Shown here: positions 7,618 through 15,023 of the stretch, one piece after another
Position numbering within the stretch: position 1 is the stretch's first letter
Layout of the letters: every line of letters starts with the position of its first letter
Assembly: GCA_964531105.1 (NCBI GenBank)
Contig: CAZHFN010000015.1
Span: 1-49,796, forward strand
Direction of reading: 5' to 3'
Origin: UBA2256 sp964531105
Lineage (GTDB): Bacteria > Spirochaetota > Spirochaetia > Treponematales > Rectinemataceae
DNA: 49,796 bases
The notes under the pieces: generated by a model
What the model saw: only the letters and a program-made list of their open reading frames with translations
The model's database searches: none
Told to the model about the DNA's origin: nothing
Position numbers and translations under genes: made by a program

Positions 7618-9641
7618 GGAGCCTCCAGAAGCCGCAGGATTTCTCCGCCCTTCAGTGGCAACTGTTTGGGATCCACGCCCAAGGCCTGGGTGAGAGCGCT
7701 GTAGAAGGCCGCCGGTATAGTGATGAAGGGTAGTTCGCCAATCCCCTTGGCCACGGTGCTTTTCTCCGACTCGATGAATTCAATGGAAATCTCAGGAAGC
7801 GAAACAAGCCGAATGCTGCTGTCCGCGAGATAGTCGCTACGCCCCGCTGTATCGGGATCGAATTCCTGGGCGGTGCAGAGGGACAAGGCGCTCAATGCCG
7901 AAGCCCTCAGGGATGCCAGCGCGGCTTCCTTAGAGACAATTCTTCCAGCATCGATGACCATCCATACGGCCAGGGGGAGAGGCTTGCCTGTAAGCACGTC
8001 TATTTCCACCTCCACCGCCGTGCCACACCAGGAGGCCGAATCCAGTACCGGGCCTCCTGGAAAGAGGTTGTTCGGTGTATTTGAAGAAGCCAAGGCTCTT
8101 GTCTGAGCCTTGGTGCTGAGAGGAAGGCTTTCCCTGAAACGTTTTTTTTGGATAGTACGGCAGGTCCTCTCCACAAGGCGCTGAATGAGTGTGGAGCCCC
8201 TGGAAAGAGTCAGAGGGCCAGAAGGGAGGCTGTGAATGTTATCGGGAAGGACAAAATCGATCTGGTCTTCCGGAATCGAGAGAATTTCCGATGCGCTTCT
8301 GCGCCACATGGTCTTTAGCCCTTCCGAGCCAATGATTCCCTGGGTACGTAGAGTGAGGCGTAGATCTCTGTCCAGGGTCGCCTCCACGGTATAGACATTC
8401 ATGCCAGGATGGTTGGAAAAGGAGCGACCGGTTTGATAGCCCAAGGTAAGGGCTATGCCTCTGATTATGCCTTCCCTGCAGGCAGGATCCCGCTTTTTAA
8501 CCAGTTCGTAACTGGCATATTTTCTCTTGTAGTCGGAAATATTCTCCAATTCCTGATGAATCTTGCTAAAGGGTATATCCGAGCTCAAGGGTGGAGCGCC
8601 AAAATTAGATTGGCCCTTCTTGAGCAAATTGAGGGCCTTTATCTCTGCAGGATGCTTTCCAAAGCGCTGGGCAAGACTGTTCATATGGGCCTCAATCGCA
8701 AAAAACGCATGGGTAGCCCCTATGCTCCCCATGGCCCCCAGAGGAATGCTGTTGCTTCGAATCGCATAAGCTTCTATCCTCGCTGCCTGACAGGAGTATA
8801 TGCCTGTTATAGCCGACACGGCCTGATGGACGAGCTCCTCGGCCATCGGATTATAGGCACCAATGTTGATGAGTATGCTGATATCCAGAGCTAGAAGCCT
8901 TCCCTGTTCGTCACTCCCCGACCGGATGTTCACGGCACTCCTGGCCTGCTTGGTGGTATGGAGGAAATCCTCCTCCCTGGTGTAGAGGATGCGCACCGGC
9001 TTGCCTGAAATCTTGACGGCGGCGGCAGCTTGGGCTGCCACCAGGGCTGGATACCACAGCCTTCCATCCAGGGATCTGCCCATTTCGGTGGGGTGCACGA
9101 CTATATCGGACTCAGAGGCATTGAGCACCTTGGCAACCTTGCGCCGCAGATCATCGGGCCACTGGGTTCCGCAATATAGAGCCATCTTGTCGTACTCCCA
9201 GTGGGCGAGGGCTCCCATGGGTTCACCGTAGTGATGATCGAATATACCATTACGGTAGACTTCCTTGAGTTCTACCGAAGATTTGGAGAACAAAGTCTCG
9301 GGTTTGCCATATTCCGATGAGAAATGGTAGGCAATCTGGGATGAAGAAAAACTCTCCCATTCCCGCTCAGGCTCTTCCTCCTCGAATTCAACTAACGTGG
9401 CGGCGGCCAGTTCATCACAGATTCCCGGATCGGGGCCGAGGATGAGGCCTAGGGCTTCGCCCTTGAAGGAAATAGTGTCTGTGGCCAATACGGCTATTCC
9501 AGGTGACAGCCAGGGTGAAATAGACTCCCTGACCAGATCGGCGCCCATTATTCTGAAATAGCCGCCAGGGAGGCTGTTGCTTACTACTTTAGGGTTTTTA
9601 GCCCTGGCTGTGGGAGACCTGATAGTGGAAGCGTAGAGCAT
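7614..9641 (-). CDS. Xanthine dehydrogenase family, molybdopterin-binding subunit
   Basis: 675 residues from the first in-frame ATG; the family usually has 700-780. The catalytic subunit holds Mo-molybdopterin and hydroxylates the substrate. Recognisable parts: MLYASTIRSP near the start, LYTREEDFLHTT, and KGIGELPF near residue 640, which supplies the catalytic Glu. Two usually strict loops are changed: the GGGFGGK-like loop reads MGRSLDGRLW, and the AFRGFG-like loop reads GAMGSIG. The frame continues upstream of this ATG with family-like sequence (SLHFPG), so the true start may be a non-ATG codon overlapping the NusG-paralogue gene. Molybdenum-cofactor genes are not nearby. Substrate unknown. 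Confidence 0.87.
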   Translation of the reverse strand: MLYASTIRSPTARAKNPKVVSNSLPGGYFRIMGADLVRESISPWLSPGIAVLATDTISFKGEALGLILGPDPGICDELAAATLVEFEEEEPEREWESFSSSQIAYHFSSEYGKPETLFSKSSVELKEVYRNGIFDHHYGEPMGALAHWEYDKMALYCGTQWPDDLRRKVAKVLNASESDIVVHPTEMGRSLDGRLWYPALVAAQAAAAVKISGKPVRILYTREEDFLHTTKQARSAVNIRSGSDEQGRLLALDISILINIGAYNPMAEELVHQAVSAITGIYSCQAARIEAYAIRSNSIPLGAMGSIGATHAFFAIEAHMNSLAQRFGKHPAEIKALNLLKKGQSNFGAPPLSSDIPFSKIHQELENISDYKRKYASYELVKKRDPACREGIIRGIALTLGYQTGRSFSNHPGMNVYTVEATLDRDLRLTLRTQGIIGSEGLKTMWRRSASEILSIPEDQIDFVLPDNIHSLPSGPLTLSRGSTLIQRLVERTCRTIQKKRFRESLPLSTKAQTRALASSNTPNNLFPGGPVLDSASWCGTAVEVEIDVLTGKPLPLAVWMVIDAGRIVSKEAALASLRASALSALSLCTAQEFDPDTAGRSDYLADSSIRLVSLPEISIEFIESEKSTVAKGIGELPFITIPAAFYSALTQALGVDPKQLPLKGGEILRLLEAP

Positions 9642-9678
9642 CCCGGGGAAATGGAGGCTTCCGAGGGTGGGCAGGAGT

Positions 9679-10224
9679 TCACGAAGGATTTGCTGGCTCG
9701 TGTTTCTCCTCCTTTACTGTCTCTAAAACCTCGAAGGAAAGGTCGAAGGATATTGGGGAATCATTCATCTCCAAGCGAACTTTAGCCCTCTTTTTTCGGC
9801 GATCCACTTTTATGATCATGCCCTCCATGCCCATCATCGGCCCCTGGATGACCTTAATCCTGTTGTTTTCATCAAAGGATACAAGAGAGCTGCCTATCTC
9901 TTTGCCGAATGAAAGAAGCTGCCTGATTATGGCGGTATCCCTTTCACCCAAGGGTTTTATCTTATCAGTTCCCGGAAGTATCCGGATAAAATACTTTGTA
10001 CGTCTGATATCGCTCACCAGCTCCGGTGTGGGTCTTTCGCCTTCATATTGAAAAAAGAGATAGCCAGGAAAAAGGCAGGTTGTCACTATTGTCGGCTTGC
10101 CCCGTTTACGCGAACGTATCTTTTTTTTAACACTATAAAGCGGTTGGTCTGGTCTCTGTTTCGAGAAAAGTTCGATATATATATCTTCCCGGCCCGTTAC
10201 GACCTGAATTGCAAAAAAACTCAT
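9679..10224 (-). CDS. Specialised NusG paralogue (LoaP/RfaH-type antiterminator)
   Basis: 181 residues with NusG architecture: an NGN domain (about 1-110, including CLFPGYLFFQYE) and a KOW domain (about 120-155, IKVIQGPMMGMEGMIIKV). Such proteins bind the elongating RNA polymerase. Housekeeping nusG normally sits with secE and rplK; this copy instead leads a metabolic operon, and its divergence points to a paralogue. LoaP-type paralogues are known from Spirochaetes as well as Firmicutes. I infer that it promotes read-through of the four downstream genes. Its promoter reads TTGCAA-N17-TACAAT and leaves a ~32-nt leader. Confidence 0.86.
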   Translation of the reverse strand: MSFFAIQVVTGREDIYIELFSKQRPDQPLYSVKKKIRSRKRGKPTIVTTCLFPGYLFFQYEGERPTPELVSDIRRTKYFIRILPGTDKIKPLGERDTAIIRQLLSFGKEIGSSLVSFDENNRIKVIQGPMMGMEGMIIKVDRRKKRAKVRLEMNDSPISFDLSFEVLETVKEEKHEPANPS

Positions 10225-10262
10225 TTGTATACACCCGCCTGGAACACTGCGTATGGGAAGCC

Positions 10263-10291
10263 ATTGTAAAGTCTGAAATGCTCTTTTGCAA
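10263..10291 (-). promoter_or_regulatory. Promoter of the NusG-paralogue/hydroxylase operon
   Basis: On the minus strand a -35 TTGCAA (10286-10291) is followed after exactly 17 nt by a -10 TACAAT (10263-10268). Transcription would start near 10256, giving a short leader to the ATG at 10224. It lies back to back with the ligA promoter. Confidence 0.65.
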
Positions 10292-10300
10292 TGCCGGCCT

Positions 10301-10330
10301 TTGACAGTCTCGGATACCGCGTACTATCAT
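10301..10330 (+). promoter_or_regulatory. Promoter of ligA, close to the start codon
   Basis: Consensus -35 TTGACA (10301-10306), 18-nt spacer, -10 TATCAT (10325-10330); TACTAT with a 15-nt spacer overlaps it. The preferred ligA ATG lies only 6 nt after the -10, so the predicted transcription start nearly coincides with the start codon. Confidence 0.6.
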
Positions 10331-10336
10331 TCGTCC

Positions 10337-12373
10337 ATGAAACAAAAGGGACTTGAGTCCCCGGTGAATTCCCGGATAGCCGAACTCGAGGAAGCAATAC
10401 GGGTTAATCAGAATCTCTATTATAACGCACAGCCTGTTTTGAGCGATGAGGAGTTCGACGCCCTCTGGTCCGAGCTGGAAGACCTGGATCCGGGTAATCC
10501 GTTGCTGTCCAGGGTGGGTGAGGATCTTGCCGACGGTTGGCCCAAGGCCCAGCATGTCATGCCCATGGGCAGCCAATCCAAGGCCAGCGACCCCGAAAGC
10601 TTCCGAACCTGGGCTGAAAAGCAAGCCCTTAGCACCTTCGTTGTACAATACAAGCTAGATGGCGCGAGCATCGAACTCCAATACGCCGATGGTATTTTTT
10701 TAAGGGCCGTAACCAGGGGCGACGGTAGTGTGGGCGACGACATCACTCCCAATGTGCGCAGGATGAGAGGGCTTCCCCTGCGCCTGCCCGAGGCATTTTC
10801 CGGTGCCGTGAGGGGAGAGGTCCTCATGTCCCGGCAAATTCACGCAAAAAAGTTTTCGGATAAGGCTAACTGCAGAAATGCGGCAAACGGTGTCATGAAG
10901 CGAAAAGATGGCTTGGGCAGTGAGGATTTGGATATTATTTGCTATGACGCTTTTGGCCAGATACGCTTGCAGAACCACTCGGGCCGGAGTATTCCGGAAC
11001 TTTTACCGGATACTACTGTTCTATCGGCCAAACCTCCCTTTGAAGATGAAGTGGATAAAATTCGCTGGCTTTCAAGAATGGGATTTACTGTGGTTACAAC
11101 CGAAGTGCTGCATTCTATAGAAGAGGTAATCGACTACAGGCTCAAGATAATGGCTGCTCGTCCGGATATGGACTACGATATCGACGGGCTGGTGGTGAAG
11201 GACAAAAGTATCGACGTGGAGGATGCCGCCAAGGTGAGGCCCGAGCGTCAGATTGCCTTCAAGTTCAGCCCCGAAGAGGCGCTCACAAACCTAATTGCGG
11301 TGGAATGGAGCGAATCGGGAGCCCTCTACACGCCTATAGGCATTGTAGAACCCGTTCGCTTGGCCGGCACCACAGTCCAGCGGGCTAATCTCAATAATCC
11401 CGGAATGATTCGAACCATGGGCTTAAAAATAGGTTCCAGGGTGATTGTCACCAAAAGGGGAGAAATTATCCCCAAAATAGAATCCCTGGTGGAAAATCCC
11501 CCTGACGCTACCGATATTTCCCAGCCTGTAATCTGTTCAGTATGCAAAACCGCTCTCGTGGACGCCGATTCCAGGCTTTACTGCCCCAACGAACTATGCC
11601 CGAAGAAAGAACTGCACAGAATCGAGAAATGGCTTTCCATCCTCGATATTCGCGAATTCGGATCCGCCCTCATATCGCGGCTCCATGAATCGGGCCGTCT
11701 TGGCCGCATCGCCGACCTCTACAGCCTCGGGGTTGATGAACTGGCCGGCGTGGAGCGCATGGGCAGGATATCGGCCCAGAAGGTGCTGCGGAATCTTCAC
11801 GCAGCCAGGGAAATCAGCCTGCAGGAGTTCATAGCCGGCTTCGATCTGGAAGGTGTAGGCCTCCTGGTGGCAGACAAGCTGGTAAAAGGCGGAATGGATA
11901 GCCTGGAAGCCCTTCTCGCCGCAGACGAGGAGGATTTTTCCACGCTGCACGGCATAGCCGAAACCATGGCAGCCAGTATATGGAACTCCCTGCGGGCAGT
12001 TGAAGATCAGATGAGAGGCTTGCTGGCTCAAGGCCATATCCGTCTCAGGCAAGCATCCCTGCTGCAGTCGCAAGGCGAGAATGCCAATCCTGTGGCGGGC
12101 AAGAGTTTTTGCTTCACCGGCGAGCTGGTTACCTTGAAGCGCCAGGAGGCTGAAAAAAGAGTTAGGGATCTGGGAGGCAGTTCCAAGACCTCAGTGACCA
12201 AGGATTTGGATTACCTAGTCACCAATGAGCCCGAATCAGGATCAGCCAAGAATATAAAGGCAAGAACCCTGGGCATTCCGATCATAGATGAGAAGGGTTT
12301 CCTCGCACTTCTCGGCCAAGCAAACCCAAGCCAAGTACCTTCGGGTCAGGCGAATCCAAAGCCGGGAGCTTGA
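10337..12373 (+). CDS. ligA: NAD-dependent DNA ligase LigA
   Basis: Seals nicks in replication and repair using NAD+. 678 residues. Order: N-terminal Ia domain (LYYNAQPVLSDEEFDALW, ~28-45), adenylation domain with the active-site Lys in VVQYKLDGAS and GDGSVGDDITPNVR, OB fold, four-cysteine zinc finger (ICSVCK...YCPNELC), helix-hairpin-helix region, and a C-terminal BRCT domain (FCFTGELVTLKRQEAE). I prefer the ATG at 10337, which begins just before the conserved Ia domain; an in-frame ATG at 10286 lies upstream of the promoter. There is no Shine-Dalgarno before 10337. argS follows after 57 nt. Confidence 0.96.
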   Translation: MKQKGLESPVNSRIAELEEAIRVNQNLYYNAQPVLSDEEFDALWSELEDLDPGNPLLSRVGEDLADGWPKAQHVMPMGSQSKASDPESFRTWAEKQALSTFVVQYKLDGASIELQYADGIFLRAVTRGDGSVGDDITPNVRRMRGLPLRLPEAFSGAVRGEVLMSRQIHAKKFSDKANCRNAANGVMKRKDGLGSEDLDIICYDAFGQIRLQNHSGRSIPELLPDTTVLSAKPPFEDEVDKIRWLSRMGFTVVTTEVLHSIEEVIDYRLKIMAARPDMDYDIDGLVVKDKSIDVEDAAKVRPERQIAFKFSPEEALTNLIAVEWSESGALYTPIGIVEPVRLAGTTVQRANLNNPGMIRTMGLKIGSRVIVTKRGEIIPKIESLVENPPDATDISQPVICSVCKTALVDADSRLYCPNELCPKKELHRIEKWLSILDIREFGSALISRLHESGRLGRIADLYSLGVDELAGVERMGRISAQKVLRNLHAAREISLQEFIAGFDLEGVGLLVADKLVKGGMDSLEALLAADEEDFSTLHGIAETMAASIWNSLRAVEDQMRGLLAQGHIRLRQASLLQSQGENANPVAGKSFCFTGELVTLKRQEAEKRVRDLGGSSKTSVTKDLDYLVTNEPESGSAKNIKARTLGIPIIDEKGFLALLGQANPSQVPSGQANPKPGA

Positions 12374-12430
12374 AGCCTAATCGACTTGCGCGCTAGTATC
12401 CATCCAACGCTCATTACACATGGGGCTTAC

Positions 12431-14206
12431 ATGACAGATAGCAAGATACTCTGGAAAGACTCCGTTTTAGCTGCGCTCAAAACTATGGCCGGTTCTGCCG
12501 GACTGGAATCGGAAGTGATAATTCCCGATTCCCTGGTGGCCGAGTTTCCGCCCAAACCCGAACTCGGGGATATTGGCTTTCCTATGTTCGCCTACGCGAA
12601 ACTTCTCAGGAAAAGCCCTGCAGCCATAGCCACGGAGTTGGAGCGCCTTCTGGCAGGACATGCGAACGATGTCCTTGGACAGGCCAAAGCAGTTGGGCCA
12701 TATCTGAACATCTTCCTCAATCGCATTTCCACCATCCAGGAAATTCTCGTACGGGGAGAAGCAGGGGAGTGGAACAGTTCCAAGCCCATGACCGGACACC
12801 AAGTGATGGTTGAGTTCTCCTGCCCCAACACCAACAAACCTCTTCATCTCGGACATCTGCGGAACAATGTGCTGGGCGAATCCTTATCCAGAATACTCAA
12901 GGCTGCGGGAGCCCATGTACGCAAGGTAAACCTCATCAACGACCGGGGAATTCATATCTGCAAGTCCATGCTCGCCTATCAGGTCTATGGTGGCAGCCGC
13001 AAACCCGAGGATGAGGGACTCAAGAGCGATCACTTCGTGGGCAAGTACTATGTCCTCTTCAATAAACTGAAAGTCGAGGATCCCCAGGCCGAGGAGAAGG
13101 CCCAGGACCTTTTAAGGCGCTGGGAAGCGGGGGATCCCGAAGTGCTCGCGCTCTGGAAGCGGATGAACGATTGGGCAGTGGAGGGCATCAAGACTACCTA
13201 TGCACGCCAGGGCGTGGATTTCGACGACTACTATTTTGAAAGCCTCACGTACACCAAGGGCAAGCAGGAAGTTCTGGAGGGACTAGCCAGAGGAGTTTTC
13301 TACCGGGAAGAAGACGGTTCAGTCTGGGCCAATCTGGAGGATGTGGGCCTGGACAGGAAGGTCCTTCTGCGGAAAGACGGTACCAGCATCTACATTACAC
13401 AGGATATTGGAACGGCGCTCCAGCGGCATAAGGACTGGGCCTTCGACGAGCTAATCTACGTTGTCGCCAGCGAGCAACACTATCATTTCAAGGCTCTTTT
13501 CGAAGTGCTCAAGCGCCTGGGCTATCAGTGGGCATCCAACCTCTTCCATCTAGCCTACGGGTTGGTGAATCTCCCCTCCGGCAGGATGAAGACAAGGGAA
13601 GGCACGGTGGTAGACGCCGACGAACTCATCGACGAGCTCGCCGATCTGGCGGTTAAGGAAATAGAAAGCAAGGGAAGGGACTCGATGGTGGGCGACACAA
13701 AGCTGGTGGCTGAAAAGGTAGCCTTGGGCGCGCTTCACTATTATCTTCTGCAAACCTCGCCCACCAAGGATATGCTCTATGATCCGGAGCAATCCCTCTC
13801 TTTTGCGGGCAATACCGGTCCCTACATCCAGTACATGGGCGCCAGGGCTTCCTCTATATTGAGGAAGAGTCTGGAAAAAACAGAAGGGGAGGCCTCTAAG
13901 CCCTGGGAAACCTACCCACCCAAAGCCGAAGCTCTGGACAATGACTCGGACTGGGCTCTGGTAAGAACACTTGCATCCTTTTCGGGAGCCCTCGAGGGAG
14001 CAGCCCGGAACAAGGAGCCTTCCATAATGGCCGCCTACGCCCACGAGCTTGCATCGGGATTCGCCACCTGGTATAGGGACAATCCTGTGCTCTCCAACCC
14101 CGATCCTCAGCTCTCGGCCAGCCGTCTTGCTTTGGTTAAGGCCGTAAAAGCCAGTCTTGAGCAGGTCTGCAACCTCCTTTGCATACCATTTCTCGATCTC
14201 ATGTGA
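12431..14206 (+). CDS. argS: Arginyl-tRNA synthetase
   Basis: Class I synthetase charging tRNA-Arg. 591 residues. The N-terminal additional domain is followed by the HIGH signature HLGH at 139-142 (CPNTNKPLHLGHLRNN). The KMSKS region is degenerate, as is usual in ArgRS: GRMKTREGT near residue 385. The C-terminal anticodon-binding DALR domain includes YIQYMGARASSIL. The ATG at 12431 is preferred over a TTG at 12386. The four-codon ORF ATG-GGG-CTT-ACA-TGA at 12420-12434 overlaps this start. Probably co-transcribed with ligA. Confidence 0.96.
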   Translation: MTDSKILWKDSVLAALKTMAGSAGLESEVIIPDSLVAEFPPKPELGDIGFPMFAYAKLLRKSPAAIATELERLLAGHANDVLGQAKAVGPYLNIFLNRISTIQEILVRGEAGEWNSSKPMTGHQVMVEFSCPNTNKPLHLGHLRNNVLGESLSRILKAAGAHVRKVNLINDRGIHICKSMLAYQVYGGSRKPEDEGLKSDHFVGKYYVLFNKLKVEDPQAEEKAQDLLRRWEAGDPEVLALWKRMNDWAVEGIKTTYARQGVDFDDYYFESLTYTKGKQEVLEGLARGVFYREEDGSVWANLEDVGLDRKVLLRKDGTSIYITQDIGTALQRHKDWAFDELIYVVASEQHYHFKALFEVLKRLGYQWASNLFHLAYGLVNLPSGRMKTREGTVVDADELIDELADLAVKEIESKGRDSMVGDTKLVAEKVALGALHYYLLQTSPTKDMLYDPEQSLSFAGNTGPYIQYMGARASSILRKSLEKTEGEASKPWETYPPKAEALDNDSDWALVRTLASFSGALEGAARNKEPSIMAAYAHELASGFATWYRDNPVLSNPDPQLSASRLALVKAVKASLEQVCNLLCIPFLDLM

Positions 14207-14227
14207 GGGTAGTAGAAGGAATACCGG

Positions 14228-14257
14228 TTGACAGTCGCCGGAGTATCGGTGTATAAA
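14228..14257 (+). promoter_or_regulatory. Promoter of rplU-rpmA
   Basis: TTGACA at 14228-14233, 18-nt spacer, TATAAA at 14252-14257. The predicted leader is about 30 nt and ends with GAGGAAG, a good Shine-Dalgarno before the rplU ATG. Confidence 0.75.
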
Positions 14258-14294
14258 AGCGCGCTACGTATGGTTAATTGACGAGGAAGCAAAG

Positions 14295-14609
14295 ATGTAT
14301 GCAGTTGTTGAAATCAATGGAAAGCAATATCGGGCCGAGAAGGGCGCAAAACTCAAGGTAGACAGGATCGAAGGGGAAAGCGGCACAAGCCTTTCTTTCG
14401 ACAAGGTCCTCCTCCTCTCGGGCGAATCGGGAATCAAGGTCGGTTCTCCCTATGTGCAGGGTGCAAGTGTCCAGGCAGTGGTGGATTCCGAACTGAAGGC
14501 CGACAAGGTAATAGTCTTCAAGTATAAGCCCAAGAAGGACTATCGCCGCACCCAGGGTCACAGACAGCGCTATACGCTGGTCACAGTCCAGGAAATCGTC
14601 GGCGCCTAA
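14295..14609 (+). CDS. rplU: 50S ribosomal protein L21
   Basis: 104 residues, normal length. MYAVVEINGKQYRAEKG is the standard L21 start, and the C-terminal part carries YKPKKDYRRTQGHRQ, the conserved 23S-binding region. It binds 23S rRNA early in large-subunit assembly. GAGGAAG lies 6 nt before the ATG. rpmA follows after 27 nt, the usual rplU-rpmA pair, and obgE lies beyond a terminator. Confidence 0.98.
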   Translation: MYAVVEINGKQYRAEKGAKLKVDRIEGESGTSLSFDKVLLLSGESGIKVGSPYVQGASVQAVVDSELKADKVIVFKYKPKKDYRRTQGHRQRYTLVTVQEIVGA

Positions 14610-14636
14610 GCCGCTTAGAATAAGGGAGGAAAGAGA

Positions 14637-14882
14637 ATGCCACACAAGGGCGTTAATGGTCGCGATTCCAATCCCCAGTATCTGGGTGTTAAGAAATATG
14701 CCAACGAAGCGGTTACCGCCGGTTCCATCCTAGTCAGGCAGAGGGGTTCCAAAATCAATCCCGGCGAAAATGTCGGCATTGGCAAGGACGATACTCTCTA
14801 TGCCCTAGTGGATGGCATGGTCTCCTTCAAAGAGATCAAGGGCAAGAAATATGCCCAGGTGGAGCCTTTCCCCGAAGAGTGA
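14637..14882 (+). CDS. rpmA: 50S ribosomal protein L27, short N-terminus
   Basis: 81 residues. NGRDSNPQYLGVKKY, GSILVRQRGSKINPGENVG and GKDDTLYAL are textbook L27. The N-terminal arm that reaches the peptidyl-transferase centre is unusually short: MPHKG leads straight into VNGRDS, where most L27 proteins have 4-5 more residues (a GGS-T/S-K/R-like stretch). GGGAGGAAAG sits before the ATG, so the start seems fixed. A strong terminator follows. Confidence 0.96.
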   Translation: MPHKGVNGRDSNPQYLGVKKYANEAVTAGSILVRQRGSKINPGENVGIGKDDTLYALVDGMVSFKEIKGKKYAQVEPFPEE

Positions 14883-14916
14883 GCGACAGGCCAGTCCGGA
14901 AGCTCACAAAACCCAG

Positions 14917-14946
14917 AAAAGCCGCTCGTTCAGGGGCGGCTTTTTT
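14917..14946 (+). terminator. Rho-independent terminator after rpmA
   Basis: Stem AAAAGCCGC pairing with GCGGCTTTT around a 10-nt loop, followed by six T residues (14941-14946). It ends the rplU-rpmA unit and separates it from obgE. Confidence 0.88.
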
Positions 14947-14952
14947 CATGTC

Positions 14953-14981
14953 TTGTCAGATGAGAGCTGTACTGGTACTTT
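14953..14981 (+). promoter_or_regulatory. Probable obgE operon promoter
   Basis: TTGTCA (14953-14958), 17-nt spacer, TACTTT (14976-14981), directly after the rpmA terminator. The -10 lies inside the first copy of a 17-bp tandem repeat that also carries DnaA-box-like sequences. Confidence 0.5.
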
Positions 14982-15007
14982 TTATCCACTGGAACTTTTT
15001 ATCCACG
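14971..15007 (+). repeat. 17-bp tandem repeat carrying two DnaA-box-like 9-mers
   Basis: Two adjacent 17-bp copies (14971-14987 and 14988-15004) differ at one base. Each runs into an 8/9 match to the DnaA-box consensus TTATCCACA: TTATCCACT at 14982-14990 and TTATCCACG at 14999-15007, same strand, 17 bp apart. They straddle the obgE transcription start region. Confidence 0.6.
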
Positions 15008-15023
15008 TGGAGGGAGATATAGC

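Noticed and set aside
8409..8894. 161-codon ORF antisense to the molybdopterin subunit gene
   Set aside because: The overlapping subunit gene has clear family homology throughout; the antisense frame has no recognisable domain or ribosome site.
11051..11058. Isolated GTGGATAA (DnaA-box-like on the opposite strand) inside ligA
   Set aside because: A single 8-nt match within coding sequence is expected by chance in a window of this size.
12420..12434. Four-codon ORF whose stop overlaps the argS ATG
   Set aside because: Too short to claim as a regulatory leader peptide; no Arg codons and no attenuator hairpin are visible.
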